DNA of 64,000 nt from Ectopseudomonas toyotomiensis (GTDB taxonomy: Bacteria > Pseudomonadota > Gammaproteobacteria > Pseudomonadales > Pseudomonadaceae). Numbering within the stretch: the stretch's first letter is position 1; each line of letters begins with the position of its first letter. The stretch spans positions 124,001 to 188,000 of the forward strand of contig NZ_FOXK01000009.1 of the NCBI RefSeq assembly GCF_900115695.1, read 5' to 3'. A program made the position numbers and the translations under genes. The notes beneath the pieces are model-generated. The model was not told the DNA's origin. It did no database searches and worked only from the letters and a program-made list of their open reading frames with translations. Below, piece after piece: positions 51,536 to 59,830 of the stretch.

Positions 51536-51841
51536 TTACGGCTTGAGCTTGCCAGCACAGCTGCTGGAGGCATTCACCAGACGCTGCTGCATGGCAGGGT
51601 CAGGTGGGGACTGGCGGCTGATTTCCTGCAATTCAGCTTCACTGAATTCCTGGCTGACCTTGGTCGCGGCACAGTCGCAATAAGCGCGCAATTGTGGCTC
51701 CTCGTAGCCTGCCGGTGCGCCAGCGATGCACTGCTGAACGAACTCGGTCTTGGCATTATCCGACCACTCGGCGGCGGCAACGGGCAGCGCCACGGCCAGC
51801 GGCAGGGCAAGGGCAAGGGCGAGCAGGTGACGATAAGTCAT
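51536..51841 (-). CDS. small exported protein, hypothetical
   Basis: A 101-residue protein with a signal peptide (MTYRHLLALALALPLAVALPVAAA). A ~77-residue mature part with four cysteines follows: VQQCIAGAP, LRAYCDCAATKV and NASSSCAGK, probably forming two disulfides in the periplasm. GAAGGAG precedes the ATG at 51841. A hypothetical gene occupies the same place in P. aeruginosa (PA5414, between ltaA and glyA1), so it is conserved in this locus. The function is unknown; the pattern CxCxAT resembles small periplasmic proteins without a named role. Confidence 0.82.
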   Translation of the reverse strand: MTYRHLLALALALPLAVALPVAAAEWSDNAKTEFVQQCIAGAPAGYEEPQLRAYCDCAATKVSQEFSEAELQEISRQSPPDPAMQQRLVNASSSCAGKLKP

Positions 51842-52079
51842 GGGAAACTCCTTCTCTTGATTGCGGAGAGCGGATCGACTGCCGCCCTCTGGTAAGTGTG
51901 AACCCCGCTGCAAGCCCCAAGTTCCATCTGCGAGCCGAACGGTTGGCCACGAACCGACCCGGCAGTACGCTTCAGCGCAACAACTCGTCGCCGCGACGGA
52001 CGCCTGACCGCCAGCCGCAGGTTAAAGTGAGCGCTTTGTCGGCAGACCCGCCGGCAGGTTTTTCAGAAGGAACGCGCCA

Positions 52080-53120
52080 ATGCCCGACAATGCCCAGCAA
52101 TTCGCCAGCGACAACTACTCCGGCATCTGTCCCGAAGCCTGGGCCGCCATGGCCGAGGCCAACCAGGGCCACCAGCGCGCCTACGGCGATGACGAATGGA
52201 CGGCGCGTGCCGCCGACCACTTCCGCCGCCTGTTCGAGACCGACTGCGAAGTGTTCTTCGCCTTCAACGGCACCGCCGCCAACTCCCTGGCCCTGGCCTC
52301 ACTGTGCCAGAGCTACCACAGCGTGATCTGCTCGGAGACCGCCCACGTCGAGACCGACGAGTGCGGCGCGCCGGAGTTCTTCTCCAACGGTTCCAAGTTG
52401 CTGCTGGCCGAGACCGAGAACGGCAAGCTGACCCCGCAAGCCATCCGCGAAATCGCCCTCAAGCGTCAGGATATCCACTACCCGAAACCGCGCGTGGTCA
52501 CCCTCACCCAGGCCACCGAAGTCGGTACCGTGTACCGCCCGGAGGAAGTCCGCGCCATCAGCCAGGTCTGCAAGGAACTGAATCTCAACCTGCACATGGA
52601 CGGCGCGCGCTTCTCCAACGCCTGCGCCTTTCTTGGCTGCAGCCCGGCGGAGCTGACCTGGAAGGCTGGCGTGGACGTGCTGTGCTTCGGCGGCACCAAG
52701 AACGGCATGGCGGTAGGTGAAGCCATCGTCTTCTTCAACAAGGATCTGGCCGAAGACTTCGACTATCGCTGCAAGCAGGCCGGCCAGTTGGCCTCGAAGA
52801 TGCGCTACCTGTCCGCGCCCTGGGTCGGCATCCTGCAGGATGATGCCTGGCTCAAATATGCCAACCACGCCAACCGCTGCGCGCAGCTGCTGGCTACGCT
52901 GGTCGAGGACGTGCCCGGTGTCAGCCTGATGTTCCCGGTGGAGGCCAATGGCGTGTTCCTGCAACTGTCGGAGCCGGCCATCGCCGCCCTCACCGCTCGC
53001 GGCTGGCGCTTCTACACCTTCATCGGCGCCGGCGGCGCGCGCTTCATGTGCAGCTGGGATACCGACGAAGCCCGCGTGCGCCAGCTGGCCGCCGATATCC
53101 GTGAAGTGATGAGCGCCTGA
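52080..53120 (+). CDS. ltaE: low-specificity L-threonine aldolase LtaE
   Basis: A 346-residue PLP enzyme cleaving L-threonine or L-allo-threonine to glycine and acetaldehyde (reversible). Family segments are NGTAANSLALASLCQSYHSVICSE and LNLHMDGARFSNACAFLG, and the PLP lysine is in DVLCFGGTKNGMAVGEA. In this locus it connects threonine with the glycine pool made from betaine. ATG at 52080 after AAGGAACGCGCCA. A terminator follows at 53125-53153. Confidence 0.95.
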   Translation: MPDNAQQFASDNYSGICPEAWAAMAEANQGHQRAYGDDEWTARAADHFRRLFETDCEVFFAFNGTAANSLALASLCQSYHSVICSETAHVETDECGAPEFFSNGSKLLLAETENGKLTPQAIREIALKRQDIHYPKPRVVTLTQATEVGTVYRPEEVRAISQVCKELNLNLHMDGARFSNACAFLGCSPAELTWKAGVDVLCFGGTKNGMAVGEAIVFFNKDLAEDFDYRCKQAGQLASKMRYLSAPWVGILQDDAWLKYANHANRCAQLLATLVEDVPGVSLMFPVEANGVFLQLSEPAIAALTARGWRFYTFIGAGGARFMCSWDTDEARVRQLAADIREVMSA

Positions 53121-53124
53121 AACG

Positions 53125-53153
53125 CCATAAGCCCCACGAGTGGGGCTTATGGC
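53125..53153. terminator. bidirectional terminator between ltaE and gbcB
   Basis: CATAAGCCCC-ACGAG-TGGGGCTTATG is a perfect 10-bp stem between convergent genes. Confidence 0.85.
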
Positions 53154-53156
53154 TAA

Positions 53157-53181
53157 GTAGCCCGGATTTCATCCGGGCTAC
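53157..53181. repeat. family C palindrome after ltaE
   Basis: GTAGCCCGGATTTCATCCGGGCTAC, perfect single palindrome next to the terminator. Confidence 0.75.
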
Positions 53182-53196
53182 AAACCTTCATGGCGA

Positions 53197-54300
53197 TCAA
53201 TAGTCGATCGCCACATCCCCTTTCGGCACACTGCAGCACGACAGGATGTAGCCCTCGGCGACGTCCTCGTCGGTGATGCCGCCGTTGTGCTCCATCTCCA
53301 CTTCGCCCGCTGTCTTCATTACCTTGCAGGTACCGCAGATGCCCATGCCGCAGGCCTTGGGAATATGCAGGCCGAGTTTGGCGGCAGCGGCGTGCACGGT
53401 TTCGCCGGGCACCACACGAATGCTCTTGCCAGTGCTGGTGAACTCCACCTGGTGCAGGTCGGCCAGCGGCACATCCGGCGCATCGGCCGCCTCGGCAGCC
53501 AGCTCCTTGACCTCGGCGCGAATCTCCGGCGGCGTCGGGCCGAAGGCCTCCTCGTGGTAGCGATTCATGTCGTAGCCAGCCGCCTCGAGCAGGCGCTTGA
53601 TGGCGCTCATGTAGGGCGTCGGGCCGCAGCAGAAGATTTCGCGATCAAGATAATCCGGAGCGATGAGCTCCAGCATCGGCTTGTTCAGGTAACCGCGATA
53701 ACCCGCCCAGGCTTCACCCAGGCCGTGCTTCTCGCAGATAACGTGCAGGCTGAAGTTGTTGATGCGCGCCGCCATGTGCTCCAGCTCGCGCTGGTAGATG
53801 ATGTCCTTCGGCGAACGAGCGCTGTGCACGAAGACCATGTCGACATTGGCGTTGGTGTCGTAGAACCAGCGCGCCATCGACATCACCGGGGTGATGCCGA
53901 CACCACCGGAAAGAAACAGCACCTTGTCGGTGGGAAAATCGATGGCATTGAACAGGCCTACCGGCCCATGCACTGGCACCTCGTCGCCTTCCTTGAGGTT
54001 GTCGTGCAGCCAGTTCGATACCTTGCCGCCCGGCACCCGCTTGATGGTAATGGAGAAGCTGTAAGGCACCGAAGGCGAGCTGGAGATGGTATAGGAGCGC
54101 ATGATCGGCTGGCCGTCGATCTCCAACTCCAGGGTGACGAACTGCCCGGGTTTGAAGAAGAACAGCACGGGCTGGTCGGCCATGAAGCAGAAGGTGCGCA
54201 CGTCCCAGGTTTCCTGGATCACCTTGACGCAACGCACCAGATGGCGACCGTTGGTCCAGGTCTGCGTCGTAACCGGATTGAGGAAGGCATTGGTGGTCAT
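53197..54300 (-). CDS. gbcB: glycine betaine demethylase reductase subunit GbcB
   Basis: A 367-residue ferredoxin-NAD(P)H reductase-type protein. It has an FAD-binding domain with RSYTISSSPSVPYSFSI (~70-86), an NAD domain with VLFLSGGVGITPVMSMARW, and a C-terminal plant-type [2Fe-2S] ferredoxin domain (CGMGICGTC, C317 onward, with a distal cysteine in ILSCCSVPKG). It feeds electrons from NAD(P)H to GbcA for oxidative demethylation of glycine betaine to dimethylglycine and formaldehyde. Divergent from gbcA across a 313-bp control region. Confidence 0.95.
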   Translation of the reverse strand: MTTNAFLNPVTTQTWTNGRHLVRCVKVIQETWDVRTFCFMADQPVLFFFKPGQFVTLELEIDGQPIMRSYTISSSPSVPYSFSITIKRVPGGKVSNWLHDNLKEGDEVPVHGPVGLFNAIDFPTDKVLFLSGGVGITPVMSMARWFYDTNANVDMVFVHSARSPKDIIYQRELEHMAARINNFSLHVICEKHGLGEAWAGYRGYLNKPMLELIAPDYLDREIFCCGPTPYMSAIKRLLEAAGYDMNRYHEEAFGPTPPEIRAEVKELAAEAADAPDVPLADLHQVEFTSTGKSIRVVPGETVHAAAAKLGLHIPKACGMGICGTCKVMKTAGEVEMEHNGGITDEDVAEGYILSCCSVPKGDVAIDY

Positions 54301-54613
54301 GAACGGCTCTCCACGCGGCCGGATATCGGCCCATATGCGGCGGATTGTGCGAAAGGCTGCCGGTCGTCATTTATCTACCAGCGACATCCGCATGCTTATC
54401 GCGACCTGCCCGATAGCACGGGGCCTGGCGCGTCGGAAACAAATCTGGCCATGTCGCCCATGGATAAGGTTTTACCTGTTGCCGGCTCCACACTCCGCTC
54501 ACCAAGCATGCACGCCCATTGCAGGCAGCAGCGAACGATTGAGACCTTGCGGCACATACCGTATCAGCCACTATTTCCGGCAGGCGCGAGGCGCCCGCCA
54601 ATGAGGAGCCACC
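54301..54613. promoter_or_regulatory. divergent gbcB-gbcA control region
   Basis: No ORF. It contains direct repeats GCGACATCCG (54381) and GCGACCTGCC (54401) spaced 20 bp apart, a spacing usual for AraC-family regulators, and an inverted TGTCGCCC at 54452. GbdR, an AraC-family regulator, activates gbcAB in P. aeruginosa; the exact site here is a guess. Confidence 0.5.
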
Positions 54614-55906
54614 ATGGACTGCACCCAAAACCTGAGCCTGGGCGACCCGCTGGAACCCGTGCGCAAGGCCACCGCACAGATGCTGAACGAACGCGACCAC
54701 AGCTTCTCGCTGCCGCAGCCGTTCTACAGCGACGAACGCCTGTTCCAGGTCGACATGCAGGAGATCTTCCACAAGGAATGGCTGATCGCCGGCATGACCT
54801 GCGAAATCCCGGCCAAGGGCAACTTCCTCACCCTGCAGATCGGCGATAACCCGATTCTGGTCATTCGCGGCGCCGAAGGACAGATCCATGCCTTCCACAA
54901 CGTCTGCCGTCACCGTGGCTCGCGCCTGTGTGTCTCGGACAAGGGCAAGGTCGCCAAGCTGGTATGCCCTTACCACCAGTGGACCTACGAGCTGGACGGG
55001 CGCCTGCTGTTCGCCGGCACCGAAATGGGCGCCGACTTCGACCTCAAGGACTACAGCCTGAAACCGGTGCAGTGCAAGACCGCTGGCGGCTACATCTTCA
55101 TCTCCCTGGCGGAAAATCCGCCGGCCATCGACGAGTTCCTCGCCACCCTGGCGCATTACATGGAACCCTATGACATGGAGAACACCAAGGTGGCCGTGCA
55201 GACCACCCTGATGGAAAAGGCCAACTGGAAGCTGGTGCTCGAGAACAACCGCGAGTGCTACCACTGCAATGGTTCGCACCCAGAACTGCTCAACACCCTG
55301 CTGGAATGGGATGACGTCACCGATCCGCGCGCCAGCCAGGCGTTCAAGGATCAGGTCGCCGAATGCACCACCCGCTGGGACAAGGACAAGATCCCCTACG
55401 CCCACGTCAGCTTCGGCCTGCGCAACCGCATCGTGCGCATGCCCCTGCTCAAGGGCACCGTATCCATGACCATGGACGGGAAGCAGGGCTGCAAGAAACT
55501 CATGGGCCGCATCACCGACCCTGACCTGGGCTCCATGCGCATCCTGCACCTGCCGCACTCGTGGAACCACTGCATGGGCGACCACATGATCGTCTTCACC
55601 GTTTGGCCGATCAGCGCGCAGCAAACCATGGTCACTACCAAGTGGCTGGTGCACAAGGATGCCGTCGAAGGTGTCGACTATGACGTCGCCCGCCTGCGCC
55701 AGGTGTGGGATGCCACCAACGACCAGGATCGCCGCCTGGCCGAGGAAAACCAGCGCGGCATCAACTCTACCGCCTACCAGCCGGGCCCGTACTCGAAAAC
55801 CTACGAGTTCGGCGTGATCAACTTCCTCGACTGGTACAGCGAGCGCATGCTCAACAACCTCGGCGACACCCCGGCGCAATCGCTGCGCCAGGTGGCGGGC
55901 GAGTGA
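54614..55906 (+). CDS. gbcA: glycine betaine demethylase oxygenase subunit GbcA
   Basis: A 430-residue Rieske non-haem iron oxygenase. Rieske ligands are C98 and H100 in NVCRHRGSRLC and C118 and H121 in LVCPYHQWTYEL. The mononuclear iron site lies in NNRECYHCNGSHPELL (~residues 209-224). It hydroxylates a methyl of glycine betaine, giving dimethylglycine and formaldehyde, with electrons from GbcB. ATG at 54614 after GAGGAGCCACC. The TGA overlaps the ATG of a 24-codon ORF. Confidence 0.96.
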   Translation: MDCTQNLSLGDPLEPVRKATAQMLNERDHSFSLPQPFYSDERLFQVDMQEIFHKEWLIAGMTCEIPAKGNFLTLQIGDNPILVIRGAEGQIHAFHNVCRHRGSRLCVSDKGKVAKLVCPYHQWTYELDGRLLFAGTEMGADFDLKDYSLKPVQCKTAGGYIFISLAENPPAIDEFLATLAHYMEPYDMENTKVAVQTTLMEKANWKLVLENNRECYHCNGSHPELLNTLLEWDDVTDPRASQAFKDQVAECTTRWDKDKIPYAHVSFGLRNRIVRMPLLKGTVSMTMDGKQGCKKLMGRITDPDLGSMRILHLPHSWNHCMGDHMIVFTVWPISAQQTMVTTKWLVHKDAVEGVDYDVARLRQVWDATNDQDRRLAEENQRGINSTAYQPGPYSKTYEFGVINFLDWYSERMLNNLGDTPAQSLRQVAGE

Positions 55907-55980
55907 TGACGCTCAGCCTGCTGGTGGTGATCGCGCTGGCCGCCTATGGGCTGCTCGCCTGTAGGCCACAGCGCGGCTGA
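55906..55980 (+). CDS. 24-residue membrane peptide coupled to gbcA
   Basis: An ORF of 24 codons whose ATG shares a base with the gbcA TGA (TGATG at 55904-55908). The peptide starts MTLSLLVVIALAAYGLLAC and ends RPQRG: one hydrophobic helix with a basic cytoplasmic-type tail. The size and coupling resemble small membrane peptides that accompany respiratory or oxygenase systems, but no family is recognised. GGCGGGCGAG, an acceptable ribosome site, lies just upstream. A terminator follows at 56010. Confidence 0.45.
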   Translation: MTLSLLVVIALAAYGLLACRPQRG

Positions 55981-56009
55981 AGCCGCTCAACACCTAACGG
56001 CGCCCCAAC

Positions 56010-56045
56010 AAAAAGCCCCGCCAGATCGCTCTGGCGGGGCTTTTC
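56010..56045. terminator. terminator between the gbcA end and typA
   Basis: AAAAGCCCCGCCAG and CTGGCGGGGCTTTT form a long perfect stem with A- and T-tracts on each side, so it works in both directions for these convergent genes. Confidence 0.92.
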
Positions 56046-56073
56046 GTTTACAGCCGAGGCGAGTCGCTAAGCG

Positions 56074-57897
56074 TCAGGCCTTGTTGGCTTTCTTGGCAGC
56101 GCGGGTGCGCTCGCCTTCGTCGAGGATCTTCTTGCGCAGACGGATCGACTTCGGCGTCACTTCGCACAGCTCGTCATCCTGGATGAACTCCAGCGCCTGC
56201 TCCAGGGTGAAGCGAACCGGCGGTACCAGGGCGATGGTTTCGTCCTTGCCCGAAGCGCGCATGTTGTCGAGCTTCTTGCCTTTGGTGGGGTTGACGCCCA
56301 GGTCGTTGTCACGGCTGTTCAGGCCGACGATCTGACCGTTGTAGATTTCCTGGCCATGCTCGACGAACAGCTTGCCGCGCGCCTGCAGGGTTTCCAGGGA
56401 GTAGGTCAGGGCCTTGCCGGTATCGATCGACACCAGTACGCCGTTCTGACGCCCAGACATGCTGCCCGGCTTGACGGTGTCATAACGGTCGAAGATCGAG
56501 GTCAGGATGCCGGCGCCGTTGGTCAGGGTCAGGAACTGGTTACGGAAACCGATCAGACCGCGAGCCGGGATGTTGTATTCCAGGCGCACGCGGCCTTTGC
56601 CGTCCGGCGACATGTTGGTCAGGTCGCCCTTACGCAGGCCCATTTCTTCCATGACCTTGCCCTGGGATTCCTCAGGGATGTCGATGGTGACGTTCTCGAA
56701 CGGCTCCTGCTTGACGCCGTTGACTTCGCGAATGATGACTTCCGGACGGCCAACGCCCATTTCGAAACCTTCGCGACGCATGGTTTCGATCAGAACCGAG
56801 AGGTGCAGCTCACCACGGCCGGAGACCTTGAACTTGTCGGCGCTGTCGCCTTCTTCGACGCGCAGGGCCACGTTGTACAGCAGCTCCTTGTCCAGACGCT
56901 CCTTGATGTTGCGGCTGGTGACGAACTTGCCTTCCTTGCCGCAGAACGGCGAATCGTTGACCTGGAAGGTCATCGAGACGGTCGGCTCGTCAACGGTCAG
57001 CGGCTTCATCGCTTCGACGTGGTTGATGTCGCACAGGGTATCGGAGATGAACAGCTGGTCCATACCGCTGACGCAGACGATGTCACCGGCGGTGGCTTCT
57101 TCGACATCGACGCGGTGCAGGCCGTGGTGGCCCATCAGCTTGAGGATACGGCCGTTACGCTTCTTGCCGTCGACGTCGATGGCAGTCACCGGGGTGTTCG
57201 GCTTGACCTTGCCGCGAGCGATGCGGCCAACGCCGATGATGCCGAGGAAGCTGTTGTAGTCCAGCGCGGAGATCTGCATCTGGAACGGGCCGTCGAGGTC
57301 GACGTTCGGCGCCGGCACGTGATCAACGATGGCCTGGTACAGCGGGGTCAGGTCTTCGGCCATGGCGGTGTGGTCGAGACCGGCAATGCCGTTCAGGGCG
57401 CTGGCGTAGACGACCTGGAAGTCGAGCTGCTCATCGGTGGCACCGAGGTTGTCGAACAGGTCGAAGATCTGGTCCATGACCCAGTCAGGACGCGCGCCCG
57501 GACGGTCGATCTTGTTGATCACGACGATCGGCTTGAGGCCGGCTTCGAAGGCCTTCTTGGTCACGAAGCGGGTTTGCGGCATCGGGCCGTCCTGGGCGTC
57601 GACCACCAGCAGTACGGAGTCGACCATCGACATCACGCGCTCGACTTCGCCACCGAAGTCGGCGTGGCCGGGGGTGTCGACGATGTTGATGCGGTAGTCG
57701 TTCCACTTGATGGCGGTGTTCTTGGCCAGAATGGTGATGCCGCGCTCTTTTTCCTGGTCGTTGCTGTCCATCACGCGCTCGTCGTTGAGCTCGTTACGCT
57801 CAAGGGTGCCGGACTGACGCAGCAGGGCGTCGACGAGGGTGGTTTTGCCATGGTCGACGTGGGCGATGATGGCGATGTTGCGCAGATTTTCGATCAC
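56074..57897 (-). CDS. typA: ribosome-associated GTPase TypA/BipA
   Basis: A 607-residue translational GTPase, the same length as E. coli BipA. G1 is AHVDHGKTTLVDAL, G2 is in EKERGITILAKN, G3 is DTPGHADFGGE and G4 is VINKIDRPGA. EF-G-like C-terminal domains include RGLIGFRNQFLTLTNG and the basic tail RKKILDEGERTRAAKKANKA. The start is a GTG at 57897 (VIENLRNIAIIAHVDHG); the longer ATG frame from 57972 adds residues unlike the family. It acts in ribosome assembly and stress adaptation. Confidence 0.96.
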   Translation of the reverse strand: MIENLRNIAIIAHVDHGKTTLVDALLRQSGTLERNELNDERVMDSNDQEKERGITILAKNTAIKWNDYRINIVDTPGHADFGGEVERVMSMVDSVLLVVDAQDGPMPQTRFVTKKAFEAGLKPIVVINKIDRPGARPDWVMDQIFDLFDNLGATDEQLDFQVVYASALNGIAGLDHTAMAEDLTPLYQAIVDHVPAPNVDLDGPFQMQISALDYNSFLGIIGVGRIARGKVKPNTPVTAIDVDGKKRNGRILKLMGHHGLHRVDVEEATAGDIVCVSGMDQLFISDTLCDINHVEAMKPLTVDEPTVSMTFQVNDSPFCGKEGKFVTSRNIKERLDKELLYNVALRVEEGDSADKFKVSGRGELHLSVLIETMRREGFEMGVGRPEVIIREVNGVKQEPFENVTIDIPEESQGKVMEEMGLRKGDLTNMSPDGKGRVRLEYNIPARGLIGFRNQFLTLTNGAGILTSIFDRYDTVKPGSMSGRQNGVLVSIDTGKALTYSLETLQARGKLFVEHGQEIYNGQIVGLNSRDNDLGVNPTKGKKLDNMRASGKDETIALVPPVRFTLEQALEFIQDDELCEVTPKSIRLRKKILDEGERTRAAKKANKA

Positions 57898-58047
57898 TGT
57901 GTGTATCTCGATCAGAGGATTCGGTGTGTCGCCCAGCCTGGACGACGAATATGAAGAAAACTGTTTCAGCAAGCTGAATGGGGTGTCACCGCTGGCGAAC
58001 GGTCGGGAGGGCGATGGCGGATACTTCCGCCATTGAGCCCCGGCGTT

Positions 58048-59502
58048 CTATGCCGGACGATAAACGCGCACATTGGCATGTCCCTCGCTCAGCAGATGGT
58101 GGGCATGCAGACGGCTCATCACGCCCTTGTCGCAATACAGCAGGTACTGGCGATTCTCATCCAGTTCCTTGAATTTGTTGTTCAGCGCATAGAACGGCAG
58201 CGCCTGCACTTCGATGCCTGGCACGTCCAGCGGCTCGTCTTCGGCGGCATCCGGGTGGCGGATATCGATGACGATCTGGCCGGCCAGCGCTTCACGTACT
58301 TCCTCGACCTGCACGTCCTTGCCCAGCTCGTCGATCACGCGGTCGATGGGCAGTTGGGTGGCGCGTTCGAGGGCGCGTTCGAGGATGGCCATGTCGAACT
58401 GCGCCTCCTCGTGCTCGATGCGGTAACCGCGTGCCTTGGTGGTCGGGTTGACCGAGATCACGCCGCAGTACTCAGGCATGTTCTTGGCGAACTCGGCGGT
58501 GCCAATGCGCGTGGCAGTGTCGATGATGTCCTGCTTGTGGCTGGCGATCAGCGGGCGCATGACCAACATGTCGGTGGCCGAGTCGATCACCGCGAGGTTG
58601 GTCAGGGTCTGGCTGGAAACCTGGCTGATCGCCTCGCCGGTGACCAGCGCCTCGATCTGCAGCTTTTCGGCGACACGGGTGGCAGCGCGCAGCATCATGC
58701 GCTTGAGGATCACGCCCATCTGGCTGTTGTCGACCTTGCCGAGAATCTCGCCGACCACTTCCTCGAACGGCACGCTGACGAACAGCACGCGCTGCGAGCG
58801 GCCGAACTTCTGCCATATATAGTGCGCCACTTCCATCACGCCCAATTCGTGGGCACGACCGCCGAGGTTGAAGAAGCAGAAGTGGCTGACCAGGCCGCGA
58901 CGCATCATCTGGTAGGCCGCCACGGTGGAGTCGAAGCCACCGCTCATCAGCACCAGGGTCTGCTCCAGCGAGCCCAGCGGATAACCGCCGAGGCCTTCAT
59001 GACGGTTGTGCACCACGAACAGGCGCTGGTCGCGAATCTCCATGCGCACTTCGACGTCCGGCTTCTTCAGGTCAATGCCGGCAGCGCCGCACTCGAGGCG
59101 CAGGCGCGAACCGACATGACGCTCGACATCGATGGAGGAAAACGCGTGCTTGCCACCGCGCTTGCAACGCACGGCGAAGATCTTGCCCGGCAGCTGCTCG
59201 GCGTAGTGACGCTTGCAGTGCTCGGTGATGTCGTCCAGATCGCCCAGCGGGTATTCATTGACCTCGAGGAACAGACCGATACCCGGCGTGTTGCGCAGGC
59301 GTTCGGTCATCTCGGCAAGCAGCTTGGGATCGTCCAGATCGGTTTCGACCTCGAGGTTGTCCCAGACACCGGTCACCCGCAGTTCGGGGTCAAGATCGCG
59401 CAGCACGGAGCGAATGTTCTTCCCCAACTGGCGGATGAACTGCTTGCGCACCGGGCGGCTCTTGATGGTGATTTCCGGGAAAACTTTGACGATGAGCTTC
59501 AT
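58048..59502 (-). CDS. thiI: tRNA 4-thiouridine synthase / thiamine sulfurtransferase ThiI
   Basis: A 484-residue enzyme in the long, rhodanese-containing form. It has an N-terminal ferredoxin-like and THUMP region (KVFPEITIKSRPVRKQFI), the PP-loop ATPase motif LMSGGFDSTVAAYQMM (~188) and a C-terminal rhodanese domain with the persulfide cysteine in QYLLYCDKGVMSRLHA (~C456). It makes s4U8 in tRNA and, through the rhodanese domain, the thiazole sulfur. ATG at 59502 (MKLIVKVFPEI). Confidence 0.95.
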   Translation of the reverse strand: MKLIVKVFPEITIKSRPVRKQFIRQLGKNIRSVLRDLDPELRVTGVWDNLEVETDLDDPKLLAEMTERLRNTPGIGLFLEVNEYPLGDLDDITEHCKRHYAEQLPGKIFAVRCKRGGKHAFSSIDVERHVGSRLRLECGAAGIDLKKPDVEVRMEIRDQRLFVVHNRHEGLGGYPLGSLEQTLVLMSGGFDSTVAAYQMMRRGLVSHFCFFNLGGRAHELGVMEVAHYIWQKFGRSQRVLFVSVPFEEVVGEILGKVDNSQMGVILKRMMLRAATRVAEKLQIEALVTGEAISQVSSQTLTNLAVIDSATDMLVMRPLIASHKQDIIDTATRIGTAEFAKNMPEYCGVISVNPTTKARGYRIEHEEAQFDMAILERALERATQLPIDRVIDELGKDVQVEEVREALAGQIVIDIRHPDAAEDEPLDVPGIEVQALPFYALNNKFKELDENRQYLLYCDKGVMSRLHAHHLLSEGHANVRVYRPA

Positions 59503-59599
59503 GAATAGGCCGCCCACTTGGGGGACGAAAAAACAGGGGCGCGGATTATAGCGGAAATTGTTCAAGCTTTGACCAAAAATACTGCACCAACCACACAGC

Positions 59600-59645
59600 G
59601 CACCAAAATGGATCTTCATCGAAATTAAAGGCCCTTAAATGGTGC
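59600..59645 (+). promoter_or_regulatory. predicted NtrC enhancer sites of glnA
   Basis: GCACCAAAATGGATC (59600-59614) and GCCCTTAAATGGTGC (59631-59645) match GCACYA-N3-TGGTGC in one half perfectly and the other partly. A further TGCACCA half-site is at 59583. They are 75-120 bp upstream of the sigma-54 promoter. The 328-bp gap 59503-59830 contains no gene. Confidence 0.75.
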
Positions 59646-59718
59646 AAATATTCCTGGCGAATTACCGCGCAGACGGCGCAGCACCTGAGTTTCGCGGCTT
59701 CTGCCCAATAAAGGGCAC

Positions 59719-59734
59719 TGGCATGCAATTTGCT
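59719..59734 (+). promoter_or_regulatory. sigma-54 promoter of glnA
   Basis: TGGCATGCAATTTGCT fits TGGCACG-N4-TTGCW with a single mismatch and exact GG/GC spacing. Transcription would start about 85 bp before the glnA ATG. Confidence 0.88.
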
Positions 59735-59830
59735 CCCTTGTGAGGCAGGTCGCCCTGGAGGACTATCCCGCCGGGCTTCACCGCATCTTCAAGGCTTATC
59801 GATAAGAGCCTTTTCCACCTGGAGGACAAC

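Noticed and set aside
51985..52000. GTCGC-CGCGAC dyad before ltaE as another SouR/GbdR site
   Set aside because: Too short and GC-rich to tell from chance, and the half-site order differs from the glyA dyad.
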